DNA of 13,040 bases from Bacillota bacterium (lineage in GTDB: Bacteria > Bacillota > Clostridia > Acetivibrionales > Acetivibrionaceae): NCBI GenBank assembly GCA_023421115.1, contig JAEZUI010000096.1, positions 1 to 13,040 of the forward strand, written 5' to 3'. Of the stretch, positions 5,161 through 13,040 are shown piece after piece; position 1 is the first letter of the stretch, and every line of letters begins with the position of its first letter. The notes beneath the pieces are model-generated. The model searched no databases. It saw only the letters and a list, made by a program, of their open reading frames with translations, and was not told the origin of the DNA. The position numbers were made by a program, and so were the translations under genes.

Positions 5161-5170
5161 ATTTTACCAT
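5161..5170 (-). promoter_or_regulatory. Extended -10 promoter candidate reading into the array
   Basis: On the minus strand the sequence reads TGGTAAAAT, fitting TGnTAtAAT with one change. No good -35 element is visible. The surrounding 16 bases (5159-5174) recur exactly at 7257-7272, upstream of another minus-strand gene start with an excellent ribosome site, which supports a promoter role. It lies about 210 bases before the first cassette gene. Confidence 0.4.
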
Positions 5171-5174
5171 ACTT

Positions 5175-5906
5175 TTTACAACACTTAAAACTACTTTTGT
5201 AATTTGGTGGGTTTTTAAGTCTAATTTAGCTTTTATTCTTTTATCTAAAGAACTTAAAAAAGAATAGGATGCTGAACTCGTTAAGTATTGTATTTTGGTA
5301 GAACAAACAACTAGCCCTTTTGTGTCGAAAAAGCATTTTCAATGATGATATTCAAAAAGTTTAACTCATAGTTAAGATTTTTTTATTTCAAAAACAAAAC
5401 CATAATACTCGAATTGAGTTACATGATTGCCTATGAATTTTAAAACACTCCGCTTTCAATGGTAACCTTTGTATCTGGAAAACACCTTGTATTGGCGTCT
5501 GTAAAAAGATTTATACTATATTGTAGTGGACGTATATGCCTAATAATTGATATATCGATATATTGGCTATAGTAGGTCGATTTTAGGAGTTCAACCCTAA
5601 CTTTTTATACTCATTTTCAAAACCAAATAACCTAGAGTTATCAGAAAAGTGATACTTGTGTCTTTTGGAAACTCTCCTCAAATTTATTATGTACTGCTGT
5701 ATTGAGTTAACAAATATATTTTTAATTTCATAGATTATGGGGATTCGAATTCAAGGCTACATACACCATCAGAATCATAACAATATAAGAGAAGTTTCTT
5801 TCTTGATAAAAATTAGATAGATAGTAAAATGCTGTCATTGACTAATAATAAGCACAATCCATGTTGATTTCAGTTCGTTAAAAGGATTACCTTTTACAGT
5901 TGATAA
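5175..5906. other. AT-rich stretch without a recognisable gene
   Basis: No open frame of useful length or recognisable protein on either strand. It holds a 14-bp palindrome ATATATCGATATAT (5550-5563) and GAAAAGTGATACTT (5644-5657), which recurs exactly at 9234-9247. Probably decayed accessory DNA. Confidence 0.5.
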
Positions 5907-6323
5907 ACAGCTTCTATACGCAAAAAGATTTATGATGTTAAGTTATTGGCAAATACATTAATGATCGTCAGAAAAGAAAATATTATCAGCCGGAAGGATT
6001 TTGTTATAAAACTTGATGTTATGAAGACTCAGTCCTTATCGATTAAAGATGATACTAAGAAACTTACCAGCAAGGTTGAAGAATACAGAGAGGTTGCAAA
6101 ATATCTTGCGACTATGAGTAAACATGAAGAAGTATATAGAAAGTATGAGAAATGCAGTTTGTCCATTAAAAAGGAATTTTATTGCAAGCATGAAGGAGAT
6201 ATTTTATCGTATGAACATGCACTAAATAAGCTCAAGCATCTGAATGTTGATAATAAAACTCCTTTAGATGAAATTATACGTATAGCTAAAGAATTCAAAA
6301 TCAAAGCCGATATATTACCGTAA
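5907..6323 (+). pseudogene. Relaxase C-terminal fragment (relic)
   Basis: About 138 residues of open frame beginning directly after a TAA at 5904. The stretch KLLANTLMIVRKENIISRKD and the later FYCKHEGDILSYEHALNKL resemble the charged, partly coiled-coil C-terminal part of Firmicutes relaxase/mobilisation proteins of integrative elements. The catalytic N-terminal domain (Tyr and HxH motifs) is missing and no start with a ribosome site precedes the frame, so this is read as the remnant of a mobilisation gene. The family assignment rests on remembered sequence patterns and is moderate. Confidence 0.45.
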
Positions 6324-6390
6324 TACCTTCAAGCTATTTCTTATCTTTTGTGAAAATGAATTATATCTTGTACCATAAAGAATTCAAATA

Positions 6391-6732
6391 TCCTCAATAA
6401 AAACTGAATTTGTAACTGGATATTTGAACTGGTTAGAAGAAAGGCGTAATTGTAGCATTTCAACAAGAAATCAGCGTTTAGCTGCAATACATTCATTCTT
6501 CCGTTATGTACAGAAGAATTATCCTGAGAAGCTCTATGAAATACAGAGAATACTTTCTATACCAAATAAGAAATGCAAAAAAACAATAATTTATTATTTA
6601 TCAGGTAATGAAATACAAATATTTTTATCACAACCTAATTGCAAAACTTATTCAGGTTTCGTGATTCAGTACTTTTATCTGTTCATTGTTTTTTATAACT
6701 TGTTTTCATATCAGTTTATTATAGTAAAGTAG
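6391..6732 (+). pseudogene. Tyrosine recombinase fragment, frameshifted
   Basis: The open frame reads YLNWLEERRNCSISTRNQRL, then AAIHSFFRYVQ and later YYLSGNEIQIFLSQPN. This is the SAM-like DNA-binding domain and the start of the catalytic domain of a Xer/Tn554-type tyrosine recombinase. Near 6660 the family-like sequence continues in the next frame as RDSVLLSV, so one base has been lost, and it then stops. The catalytic Arg-His-Arg-Tyr residues and the first part of the protein are absent. It is therefore inactive. It could be debris of an integrative element, or of a recombinase that once served the cassette array. The sequence alone does not separate these. Confidence 0.7.
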
Positions 6733-6798
6733 TAAAACTACACTACATTTAAATAAAATTTAATTATGCTACATAGTTAGTAACCGAATGGAGTTTTT

Positions 6799-7166
6799 AT
6801 GGATAACGAATTATTTACAGCTTGTTCTGAAGGTAATATTGAATTCATGAGATATTACTTGATAAATGGTGGTGATCCTAATTATATACGTAAAAATAAA
6901 GTACCTATACTTTTTTGTGCGGTTAATAATAACCAACTAGAAATAATTAATTTGTTATTAGAAATTAGAACATGGCGCAAACATTAATTTGCAGGACCAA
7001 TTTGGACAAACAGCTCTATTTATGAAAGTTGATGGGTGTATAGATGGAATGATTCAATCAGGTAAAGAAATTAAAAATGCCTCAATAGAAACTATTAAAT
7101 TTATCTTATCAAAGGGTGCTGATCCAAATCTTCCTGATAATGACGGGTTAACTGCATTCACACCTT
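6799..7166 (+). pseudogene. Ankyrin-repeat gene, frameshifted and 3'-truncated
   Basis: The ATG at 6799 has GGAG five bases upstream. The first part (62 aa, to 6987) carries ankyrin repeat sequence: ELFTACSEGNIEFMRYYLIN, GGDPN, then LEIINLLLE. The next repeat (EHGANINLQDQFGQTALF, then SIETIKFILSKGADPNLPD) is in a different frame. The switch coincides with a near-duplication, TTAGAAA followed by TTAGAAC; removing seven bases restores LLLEHGANINLQD. Homology ends around LTAF near 7160, where the DNA becomes the 5' end of an oppositely oriented gene. Ankyrin proteins bind other proteins; the partner is unknown. Confidence 0.7.
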
Positions 7167-7222
7167 CGATGCTCATTATATTTTTCCGATATTTCATTAA
7201 ATTTTTCTTGTATTTTGGTCAT
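7148..7222 (-). pseudogene. 5' end of a methyltransferase-like gene
   Basis: From the ATG at 7222 the minus strand reads MTKIQEKFNEISEKYNEHRR, the kind of N-terminus seen in class I SAM-dependent methyltransferases, then runs into ankyrin DNA and a TAA after 24 codons. GGGGGG (7230-7235) lies seven bases before the ATG, and an extended -10 (TGGTAAAAT, 7259-7267) lies about 35 bases upstream. The expression signals are intact but the body of the gene is gone. Family assignment from about 20 residues is tentative. Confidence 0.45.
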
Positions 7223-7258
7223 AGAATATCCCCCCACATAATAAAGAACACTATAGTA

Positions 7259-7267
7259 ATTTTACCA
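7259..7267 (-). promoter_or_regulatory. Extended -10 promoter candidate
   Basis: TGGTAAAAT on the minus strand, correctly placed for the gene start at 7222 with its GGGGGG ribosome site. It lies inside a 16-base exact match to the array-head promoter candidate at 5159-5174. Confidence 0.4.
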
Positions 7268-7443
7268 TACTTATTTACCATATTTTATACTATTTTTAAA
7301 ATTTACTACTCACATGAATCAAATTGGAAATAATTAATCAAAATTTAAACTTTAGTTTAGTTTTTGTTTATCTAAATCATATAAAATAGATTGATAATAA
7401 AAAATTATTGAAATGCTGCTCTGTGGGCATGAAGGGAGAAACA

Positions 7444-8982
7444 ATGAGGACATTTGAACTTATCTTTACTATTTTCCTATTCCTTTTGATTTTTCTGTAC
7501 TTAATAATAGGTCAAAGAATTAATTCATTTTCTAATGTAAGACACTTAGTGTATTCAATTAATGGAGGTGCTGTTGTATTCGCAATATTAAGCATATGTT
7601 TTGAAGGATTTCGCGTTGTATTGCTACCACTATATTTGTTATGCCTGATTGTATCTTCAATAGAAGTAGTTAATATGTTAAGACTAAATACATACCAGAT
7701 AAATCAAGCTAAAGAAAATCAGGTATTGATAAAAACAAAGCCAAAGAAGAAACGTTCCATTTTAAGATTATTTGGAAAGGCACTGATATGCGTGACTTTT
7801 CTGGGTTCTATCATATTAGCTTGGTTTTTACCTGTTAACAATTTACCTAAACCATCTGGGAGCAGTAAAGTTGGAACTGTTATTATGGATTTAACCAATC
7901 CGTCTAGAACAAATATTTTGACTCTTACAAAGGAAAGTCAAAAAATAGCGGTGCAGATATGGTATCCTGCTGATAGTATAAAGGGTAAGAAAAGAGCTAA
8001 TTGGATTAATAACCGAAAAGTTGCAAACTTGTTTGCAAAGAGAATGGGGTTACCTGATATTTTTGGTCAACTTTGTATGGTTAAAACAAATAGTTATTTT
8101 AATGCACCTATTTCCACACAATCAGAAAAATATTCGGTTGTACTGTTTTCAGGTGGAGGAGGTATGTTTAATGGACAGAATACAATACAAATGGAAGGTC
8201 TCGCTAGCAATGGGTTTATTGTAGTTTCAGTTAGTCATCCAGAAGATGATTTTGCGACTATATATTCCGATAATACTGTATTATCATATGATATACAATT
8301 GAAGAATGCACTCAATGATGATATGTCGCAAGCAATAAACTATATAAAAGCTAAATATTATACTGATGAGGCCACGCCAGAAATGCAGAGGGATATGATT
8401 ATGGCTACCAAATTATCGAATGAGAATGTCAGATTATGGTCAGAAGATTTTAGCTATATTGCTGACCAAATAGAAAAGATAAATGAGGGATCAATTGATA
8501 GTATTTTTAAAGGCAAAATGGATACAAGTCAATTCGGTGTATTTGGTCATTCGTTTGGTGGAGCAGCAGCCGGTCAGGCGTGTCTCGATGATGATAGATT
8601 TAAAGCGTTTATTAATATTGATGGTACTCCCTTTGGAGATACAGTAAATCAAACCATAGATAAGCCTTTTATGATAATTGAAACAGGTTTGGATTCAAGT
8701 GCTAAATTTAGAGCTAGTGATGGCTACGCTATAGAGCAAAGAAATTATATGATAGTAAGCTTAAATGGTGCAAAGCATATGAATTTTACTGATTTAAATA
8801 ACATTTTACCAAGAATAGGAAAGAGTTTTGGAATTTTAGGTAATATAGATATTAACAAGCAGGCTAATATTTTGAATTCTTATGTTCTTTCTTTTTTCAA
8901 TCAGTATTTGGAAGGAAAAACAGAAAAAATTTTGGAAAGCAAAGAAGTACATTTTTCAGAAGTAGATGTCAAACTAAGGTAA
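7444..8982 (+). CDS. Membrane-anchored PAF-acetylhydrolase-like hydrolase, 512 aa
   Basis: An alpha/beta hydrolase resembling platelet-activating-factor acetylhydrolase (PAF-AH II), which removes short acyl chains from phospholipids. The true substrate is unknown. About 130 N-terminal residues hold roughly four hydrophobic segments with basic loops (KTKPKKKR). The extra-membrane domain opens with the PAF-AH-like signature KIAVQIWYPAD. Nucleophile Ser370 lies in GHSFGG, Asp393 in NIDGTPFG and His445 in AKHMNF. The Ser-Asp gap of 23 residues equals that of human plasma PAF-AH (273/296), and the His gap is close. The frame could open at TTG 7408, but ATG 7444 has AAGGGAG five bases upstream. It is intact and monocistronic amid decayed genes. 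Confidence 0.85.
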   Translation: MRTFELIFTIFLFLLIFLYLIIGQRINSFSNVRHLVYSINGGAVVFAILSICFEGFRVVLLPLYLLCLIVSSIEVVNMLRLNTYQINQAKENQVLIKTKPKKKRSILRLFGKALICVTFLGSIILAWFLPVNNLPKPSGSSKVGTVIMDLTNPSRTNILTLTKESQKIAVQIWYPADSIKGKKRANWINNRKVANLFAKRMGLPDIFGQLCMVKTNSYFNAPISTQSEKYSVVLFSGGGGMFNGQNTIQMEGLASNGFIVVSVSHPEDDFATIYSDNTVLSYDIQLKNALNDDMSQAINYIKAKYYTDEATPEMQRDMIMATKLSNENVRLWSEDFSYIADQIEKINEGSIDSIFKGKMDTSQFGVFGHSFGGAAAGQACLDDDRFKAFINIDGTPFGDTVNQTIDKPFMIIETGLDSSAKFRASDGYAIEQRNYMIVSLNGAKHMNFTDLNNILPRIGKSFGILGNIDINKQANILNSYVLSFFNQYLEGKTEKILESKEVHFSEVDVKLR

Positions 8983-9130
8983 GTTAGAATTCTTCCTGAC
9001 ACGCACATTGATTCAAGTATATCTATATTTTTCGAAGCTATGTATTTTTTATAAAATGCTAATTCATCTTCAGGTGAGAAAGGTTAATATATATCATAAT
9101 ATCTTTGTATAACTTCCCGTAATAACCCAT
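8983..9130 (-). pseudogene. Methyltransferase N-terminal relic
   Basis: Reading leftward from an ATG at 9130: MGYYGKLYKDI, a frame change near 9098 and a TAA at 9084-9086, then PFSPEDELAFYKKYIASKN and IDILESMCVSGRIL. This matches the start of class I SAM-dependent methyltransferases, including motif I (usually MCGSGR; here one Gly has become Val). The sequence ends abruptly where the stop codon of the hydrolase gene begins. Frameshift, nonsense codon, motif damage and truncation all mark it as dead. Confidence 0.6.
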
Positions 9131-9386
9131 TGAATTTATAAAAATCCAGACTAAAAGGGAATGAGTAAAAAATTGTAAATGTAGAAAATTTGATAAATTA
9201 AATGAATGATAAATCCACTAATGTATGGAACCTGAAAAGTGATACTTAGCGTACATGTGCTGTGGCTGTGAGAAAACAAAGAGAGTTTTAAAAACTCCTT
9301 GCGCAATTATTTACTTGAGATAATATTTATACGTTAACCGTAAAAGTTAGTTATACTGTTGAAAAGTTGTGTTTGGAGTACTATAA
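9131..9386. other. Non-coding stretch before the surface-protein locus
   Basis: No recognisable gene. It contains the second copy of GAAAAGTGATACTT (9234-9247), an AT-rich inverted repeat GAGTTTT/AAAACTC (about 9284-9298), and TATACT (9352-9357), a possible -10 box for the genes to the right. No convincing -35 was found. Confidence 0.4.
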
Positions 9387-9530
9387 TTGAATATAGATGT
9401 AAATGAGCTAAATATATTGGAAAAGTTGTCCGACATATTTGATGAAAATGTACACAATTGTTTGTTTAAACTGGATTTCAATAACACTATAAATATAAAT
9501 AGAGAACAATTTGATTTAGTAAATAAGTAA
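9387..9530 (+). CDS. Possible 47-aa acidic peptide
   Basis: A TTG start with GGAG (9375-9378) eight bases upstream opens a 47-codon frame beginning LNIDVNELNILEKLSDIFDE and ending in TAA, 41 bases before the SLH gene. It is rich in Asn, Asp and Leu with one Cys. I do not recognise it. It could be a small protein, a leader for the downstream gene, or the tail of a lost gene; coding is plausible rather than shown. Confidence 0.35.
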   Translation: MNIDVNELNILEKLSDIFDENVHNCLFKLDFNNTININREQFDLVNK

Positions 9531-10383
9531 TGCTTATTTTATATTCTATTAACTAAACCGGGGGGTAAAAAATGAAATTAAAAAAGGGTCTAATTTGTTG
9601 TGCCTTGATTATGTGTATTCTTATCAACAGCATTTCTATGGCAGCTGCGGGTATAATAAGTACCTCAACTAATTCTCAACAAAGTGAAAAGTCTGGTGTC
9701 AGCTATTCACAAACTTTTCCTGATTTACAAGATCACTGGTGTAAAGACTACATAGACAAGTTTTTAAGCCGAAAATGGGTTGTGGGCTATGAAGATGGTC
9801 TGTTCCGACCTGACCGAAATGTAACTAGGGCAGAGTTTACTGCAATGGTTGTAAGAATTTTTATGAAAACAAATTATGCAAACGAATGTGGTTTTACAGA
9901 TGTAAAAAAAGAAGATTGGTTTTATAATGCGGTGGCTCAGGCTGCAAATGAGGGATTGATTCAAGGATATGAGAACAGCTCCTTTAAGCCAATGGATAAC
10001 ATGAGCAGACAGGATGCGGCCGTATTAGTGGCAAAACTGTTTGATGTTAACTTTTTTGAAGGGGCAAAGGAGTGTAGGTTTGAAGACGATAATACATTTC
10101 CGGAATACTCATCTAAAAGTATAAAAAATCTTGCGTCCCACGAAATTATAAAGGGTTATCCAGACGGAACATTTAGACCTTACAGGCTTATAACAAGAGC
10201 AGAAGCGGTAAGAATGCTCGATGTTGTATTAAAATATATAGAGGTGCCGGAAGAAACTATGCCTGCGGCCCCACCACAGACACCTACTCCAGTTCCTACA
10301 TCTACAAATACACCGAAGAGTACATCAAAACCATCAAAAAATACAAGTGGAAGCAGGACGGAAAAATCAACGGCAGTACCAAG

Positions 10384-10533
10384 ACCAACATCAACACCAA
10401 CACCAACATCAACATCAACATAAACACCAACATCAACACCAACATCAACATCAACAACAACATCAACACCAACATCAAAATCAACATCAACACCAACACC
10501 AACATCAACATCAACACCAACAGCACCAACAGC
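10384..10533 (+). repeat. Hexanucleotide-type repeat encoding the Thr-Pro/Thr-Ser linker
   Basis: Iterations of ACACCA and ACATCA in the reading frame of the surface protein. The unit ACATAA containing the stop codon lies inside the tract. Because units are multiples of three, gain or loss of units keeps the frame. Apparent frames in other phases (poly Gln-His, poly Leu-Val) are artefacts of the repeat. Confidence 0.85.
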
Positions 10534-10834
10534 AGTACCGACAGAGAAACCGACACCTGCATATTATACGTATACAAGTTCTGAGGATTTTGAAGAAGGG
10601 CAGTTAAATAATGTAACTACAAGAATAAAGGATCAATTGGTGCTTGCGGATAGAAAGATTGAGCAGAATTCAGAACCAACAAAAAGTGTATATTCAGAAA
10701 ATTTAGCACCGTTATATGTAGAGGCTACGCAGAACGTGAGTAAATCAATGCTGATGTCTCCTGATGATGAATTAGAGGTAAATATAGATTTAAAGGGTAT
10801 GGGAGATTCATTAGTTATTGAAAGAAAACCTATA

Positions 10835-11395
10835 GATTTGGTAATAGCAATAGATGATTCGGGAAGTATGGAATGGGGAAATGTAGATAATGTAACAACT
10901 ACGCCCAATCGACTTGATCATGCAAAGGAAGCATCAAAGGGTGTTATAGATCTAATGAAGTCTACTGACAGAGCAGCAATAGTGGAGTTTGCAGGAAATG
11001 CATGGATACAGCAGGATTTGACCAGTGACAAGGAAGCTTTGAAACAAAGTGTAGATAATACGCCTAAATCTCCATGGAATGGAACCGGTTTAGGAATAGC
11101 AATAAGCAAGTCAATTGAAGTCATTGAAGCTAAGAGTGATACTGAGCGGCAAAAAGTAATTTTATTGCTTGCTGATGGTGAAGACAATGTATGGAGTTAT
11201 TCTCAAACAGTGCAGGAGGCAAAAAAGGCAAAGGAGAAGAATATAAAGATATATTGTGTAGGACTTGGAAGCGGAGCAAATCAGGATTTATTAAAGGAGA
11301 TTTCAAGAGTTACTGAAGCAGGATATACTTTTAGTGCAACTATGGAACAGCTCGAAGAGATGATGTTTACAGCTGGCGAACAAATCTTTGATGTT
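10835..11395 (+). other. Von Willebrand A domain of the surface protein
   Basis: DLVIAIDDSGSM begins the domain with the metal-ion-dependent adhesion site DxSxS. NGTGLGIAIS supplies the conserved Thr and LLLADGED the conserved Asp. The MIDAS set looks complete, so metal-dependent ligand binding is possible. The domain is in frame with the SLH region upstream of the TAA. Confidence 0.85.
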
Positions 11396-12267
11396 GCAGG
11401 GAAAAGTTTAGTCCTTCAAACGACTGTTGAAGGATGTGTGCTAGAGGATGAAATAAGTGTTGTACCTTCAAATATTATTGATAATGGTGACGGAAGTAAA
11501 ACATATCAATGGAAATATGACAATCTTATTATTGATGCACAAAAAAGCCTGAAAATACCTTTTGAATGTAATGATATGCCTGATGTGTCAAGGGTTATCT
11601 TAATGAAGGACACTAAGCTTTCATATCACGATAAAGACAATAAATTAGTTGAGCTTTATATGGAGGATGTTTTGCTTCCGGTAAGCAGATATTGTGATGA
11701 GGGAAGCTGGAGTGTAGTATATGACAGTGAGAATGACGAAACAAAATGGGGAAATATTTATTGGAATGGTAAGGTCTACAATGATGGAGCGCTAAAGGTT
11801 AGAGTTTCAAGCAGCAACGATGGGGAGGCTTATAGCGAACCTTTGGAGGTATCCAATTTTAGCAGCTTCGATATTCCTGTGGGTAGATATGCTAAAATTG
11901 ATATTGATTTTAAACGTTCTACAGACGGATTTAGTCCGGAATTGTTTGATATAACAATTGCAGGTAAGGACTATGAGCTTCCGAATTATAGTAATGCTTC
12001 ACCAATAATTGAAGAAATATTACCGATATTCGGTTTGGCAGGTAAGACTCAGTGGCTTGTAAGCAAGGTAATTGATGACTGTATTCCTAATGGCGGAATT
12101 AAGTTTGAATGGGAAGTTACTGACGGGAATACGGAGAATGTAAGTATAATAAATGCTGGAAGCTTTATGTCGAAGGTGTTATTCAGCGAAGCCGGGAATT
12201 ATTCGATAGAATTAAGGGCAGATGACGGAGAAAAGGTTTCCAAAGTGTCTGTTGAAGTTTTTACTAA

Positions 12268-12405
12268 GGATGTGCCAACACCAACAGCAACACCGACGCC
12301 AACAGCAACAGCAACGCCAACACCCACACTAACACCCACACTAACACCGACACCGACACCAACGCCGACACCAACGCCAACACCAACACCAACACCAACG
12401 CCAGA
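12268..12405 (+). repeat. TPTPT/TPTAT linker repeat
   Basis: Degenerate ACACCA/ACGCCA/ACAGCA repeats encode a Thr-Pro-rich linker between the beta-rich region and the duplicated modules, typical of modular cell-surface and cellulolytic proteins of Clostridia. A further tract of the same kind starts at about 12950 and runs off the window. Confidence 0.8.
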
Positions 12406-12414
12406 GGATGAGGA

Positions 12415-12966
12415 GGAGCCAGAAGTAAATGTATCCTTTGACAAAGATATATACTATGTGGGAGACAGCATTCAATTCACAGTAACTGCGACAGATAATA
12501 TTGGAGTTGTCAAGCTTGAGGCAAGTGTGGATGGTAAGGCAATTTCATTTGACAAGAATGGAAGCTATACAATATCAAATGTTGAAGAAAAGATATATAA
12601 AATTACTGTCAAAGCATTTGATGAAGCTGAAAACTTTTCCGAAATGAAAGTCACAGTTCCTGTCAACAAAGTTGTTATTGTGGATGACGAGGAGCCAGAA
12701 GTAAGTGTATCCTTTAACAGAGATATTTACTATGTGGGGGACAGCATTCAATTTACAGTAACTGCGACGGATAATATTGGAGTTGCCAAGCTTGAGGTAA
12801 GTGTGGATGGTAAAGCAATTTCACTTGACAAGAATGGAAGCTATACAATATCAAATGTTGAAGAAAAGATATATAAAATTACTGTCAAAGCATTTGATGC
12901 AGCAGAAAACCTTGTTGAGGTGACAGCCACGGTTCCGGTTAATCCGGTACCAACGCCAACAGCAAC
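12415..12966 (+). repeat. Tandem duplication of a 92-aa Ig-like module
   Basis: Two copies with a 276-base period (about 12415-12690 and 12691-12966). Each runs EPEVxVSF, DIYYVGDSIQFTVTATDNIG, then VDGKAIS and NGSYTISNVEEKIYKITVKA. The copies differ at few residues and share long identical DNA stretches, so the duplication is recent. The fold is probably an Ig-like beta sandwich; ligand unknown. Confidence 0.8.
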
Positions 12967-13040
12967 GCCAACAGCAACAGCAACAGCAACAGCAACACCA
13001 ACGCCAACAGCAACAGAAACACCAAAGACAACACCAACAA

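Larger units (their letters stand above)
9572..13040 (+). pseudogene. SLH / von Willebrand A surface protein, interrupted by TAA, 3' partial
   Basis: Starts at ATG 9572 behind GGGGG (9561-9565). Residues 1-27 are a signal peptide. Three SLH motifs follow (FPDLQDHW with TRAEF; FTDVKKEDW with SRQDA; FEDDN with TRAEA), which anchor proteins to secondary cell-wall polymer. A Thr/Pro/Ser linker contains an in-frame TAA at codon 284 (10421-10423), giving a 283-aa SLH-only product. After it the same frame stays open for more than 870 codons to the window edge. It encodes a von Willebrand A domain with a MIDAS motif (Asp428-x-Ser430-x-Ser432, then GTGLG and ADGED), a beta-rich region, a TPTPT linker, two near-identical 92-aa modules and another linker. 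An adhesion or matrix-binding role is inferred. The TAA could be a real mutation, a reversible variant or a sequence error. Confidence 0.8.

Noticed and set aside
5550..5563. ATATATCGATATAT palindrome as an operator
   Set aside because: Isolated, pure AT except the centre, and not positioned before a gene.
10302..10607. Poly Gln-His and poly Leu-Val open frames over the linker, and a Gly-Val frame at 12199-12444
   Set aside because: They are out-of-phase or antisense readings of the Thr-Pro repeat, whose proper frame joins SLH and VWA domains.
10627..10640. Restart of translation after the TAA at AAGGA with TTG/GTG near 10639
   Set aside because: Possible by sequence, but the product would lack a signal peptide and SLH anchor. 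It looks accidental.

Overview
The window looks like a chromosomal accessory region of a low-GC, Gram-positive anaerobe of the class Clostridia, possibly a Ruminiclostridium/Acetivibrio-like cellulolytic lineage. The reasons are AT-rich genes with strong purine Shine-Dalgarno sites, a lipobox lipoprotein, an S-layer-homology (SLH) surface protein with TPTPT-type linkers, and relics of Firmicutes-type mobile elements. The genus is inference.

Positions 1-5044 hold five head-to-tail gene cassettes with no spacer between them. Each consists of a GC-richer structured repeat of 149-161 bases (R1-R5) followed on its right by a gene unit bounded by inverted arms of 13-19 bp. All cargo genes lie on the minus strand, so each has its R element just beyond its stop codon. 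The cargo is an unknown 154-aa protein, a YqeK-like HD hydrolase, an unknown small protein coupled to a retropepsin-like protease, a lipoprotein and an HNH-nuclease-like protein. The five R copies share one fold supported by compensatory changes: P1 closing stem, P2 with a tandem G.A/A.G step, and P3 followed by TTTA. Their G.T pairs put G and T on the plus strand, so the folded strand is opposite to the coding strand. This layout, with AAC/GTT-like junction triplets, recalls integron cassettes and attC sites. The three-helix repeat and long arms are unlike attC sites I know, and no intact recombinase is present.

Positions 5045-5174 look like the head of the array: no R element, a perfect 13-bp hairpin, and a minus-strand extended -10 promoter candidate reading into the cassettes. 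Positions 5175-5900 show no gene. Positions 5900-9130 are a graveyard of accessory genes: a relaxase-like C-terminus, a frameshifted tyrosine recombinase fragment, a frameshifted ankyrin gene, and the 5' ends of two methyltransferase genes. Among them sits one intact gene, a membrane-anchored PAF-acetylhydrolase-like enzyme.

From 9387 come a possible 47-aa ORF and a large surface protein that runs off the right edge: signal peptide, three SLH motifs, Thr/Pro/Ser linker, von Willebrand A domain, beta-rich region, TPTPT linker, two nearly identical 92-aa modules and another linker. An in-frame TAA in the first linker interrupts it, although the frame stays open afterwards to the window end.
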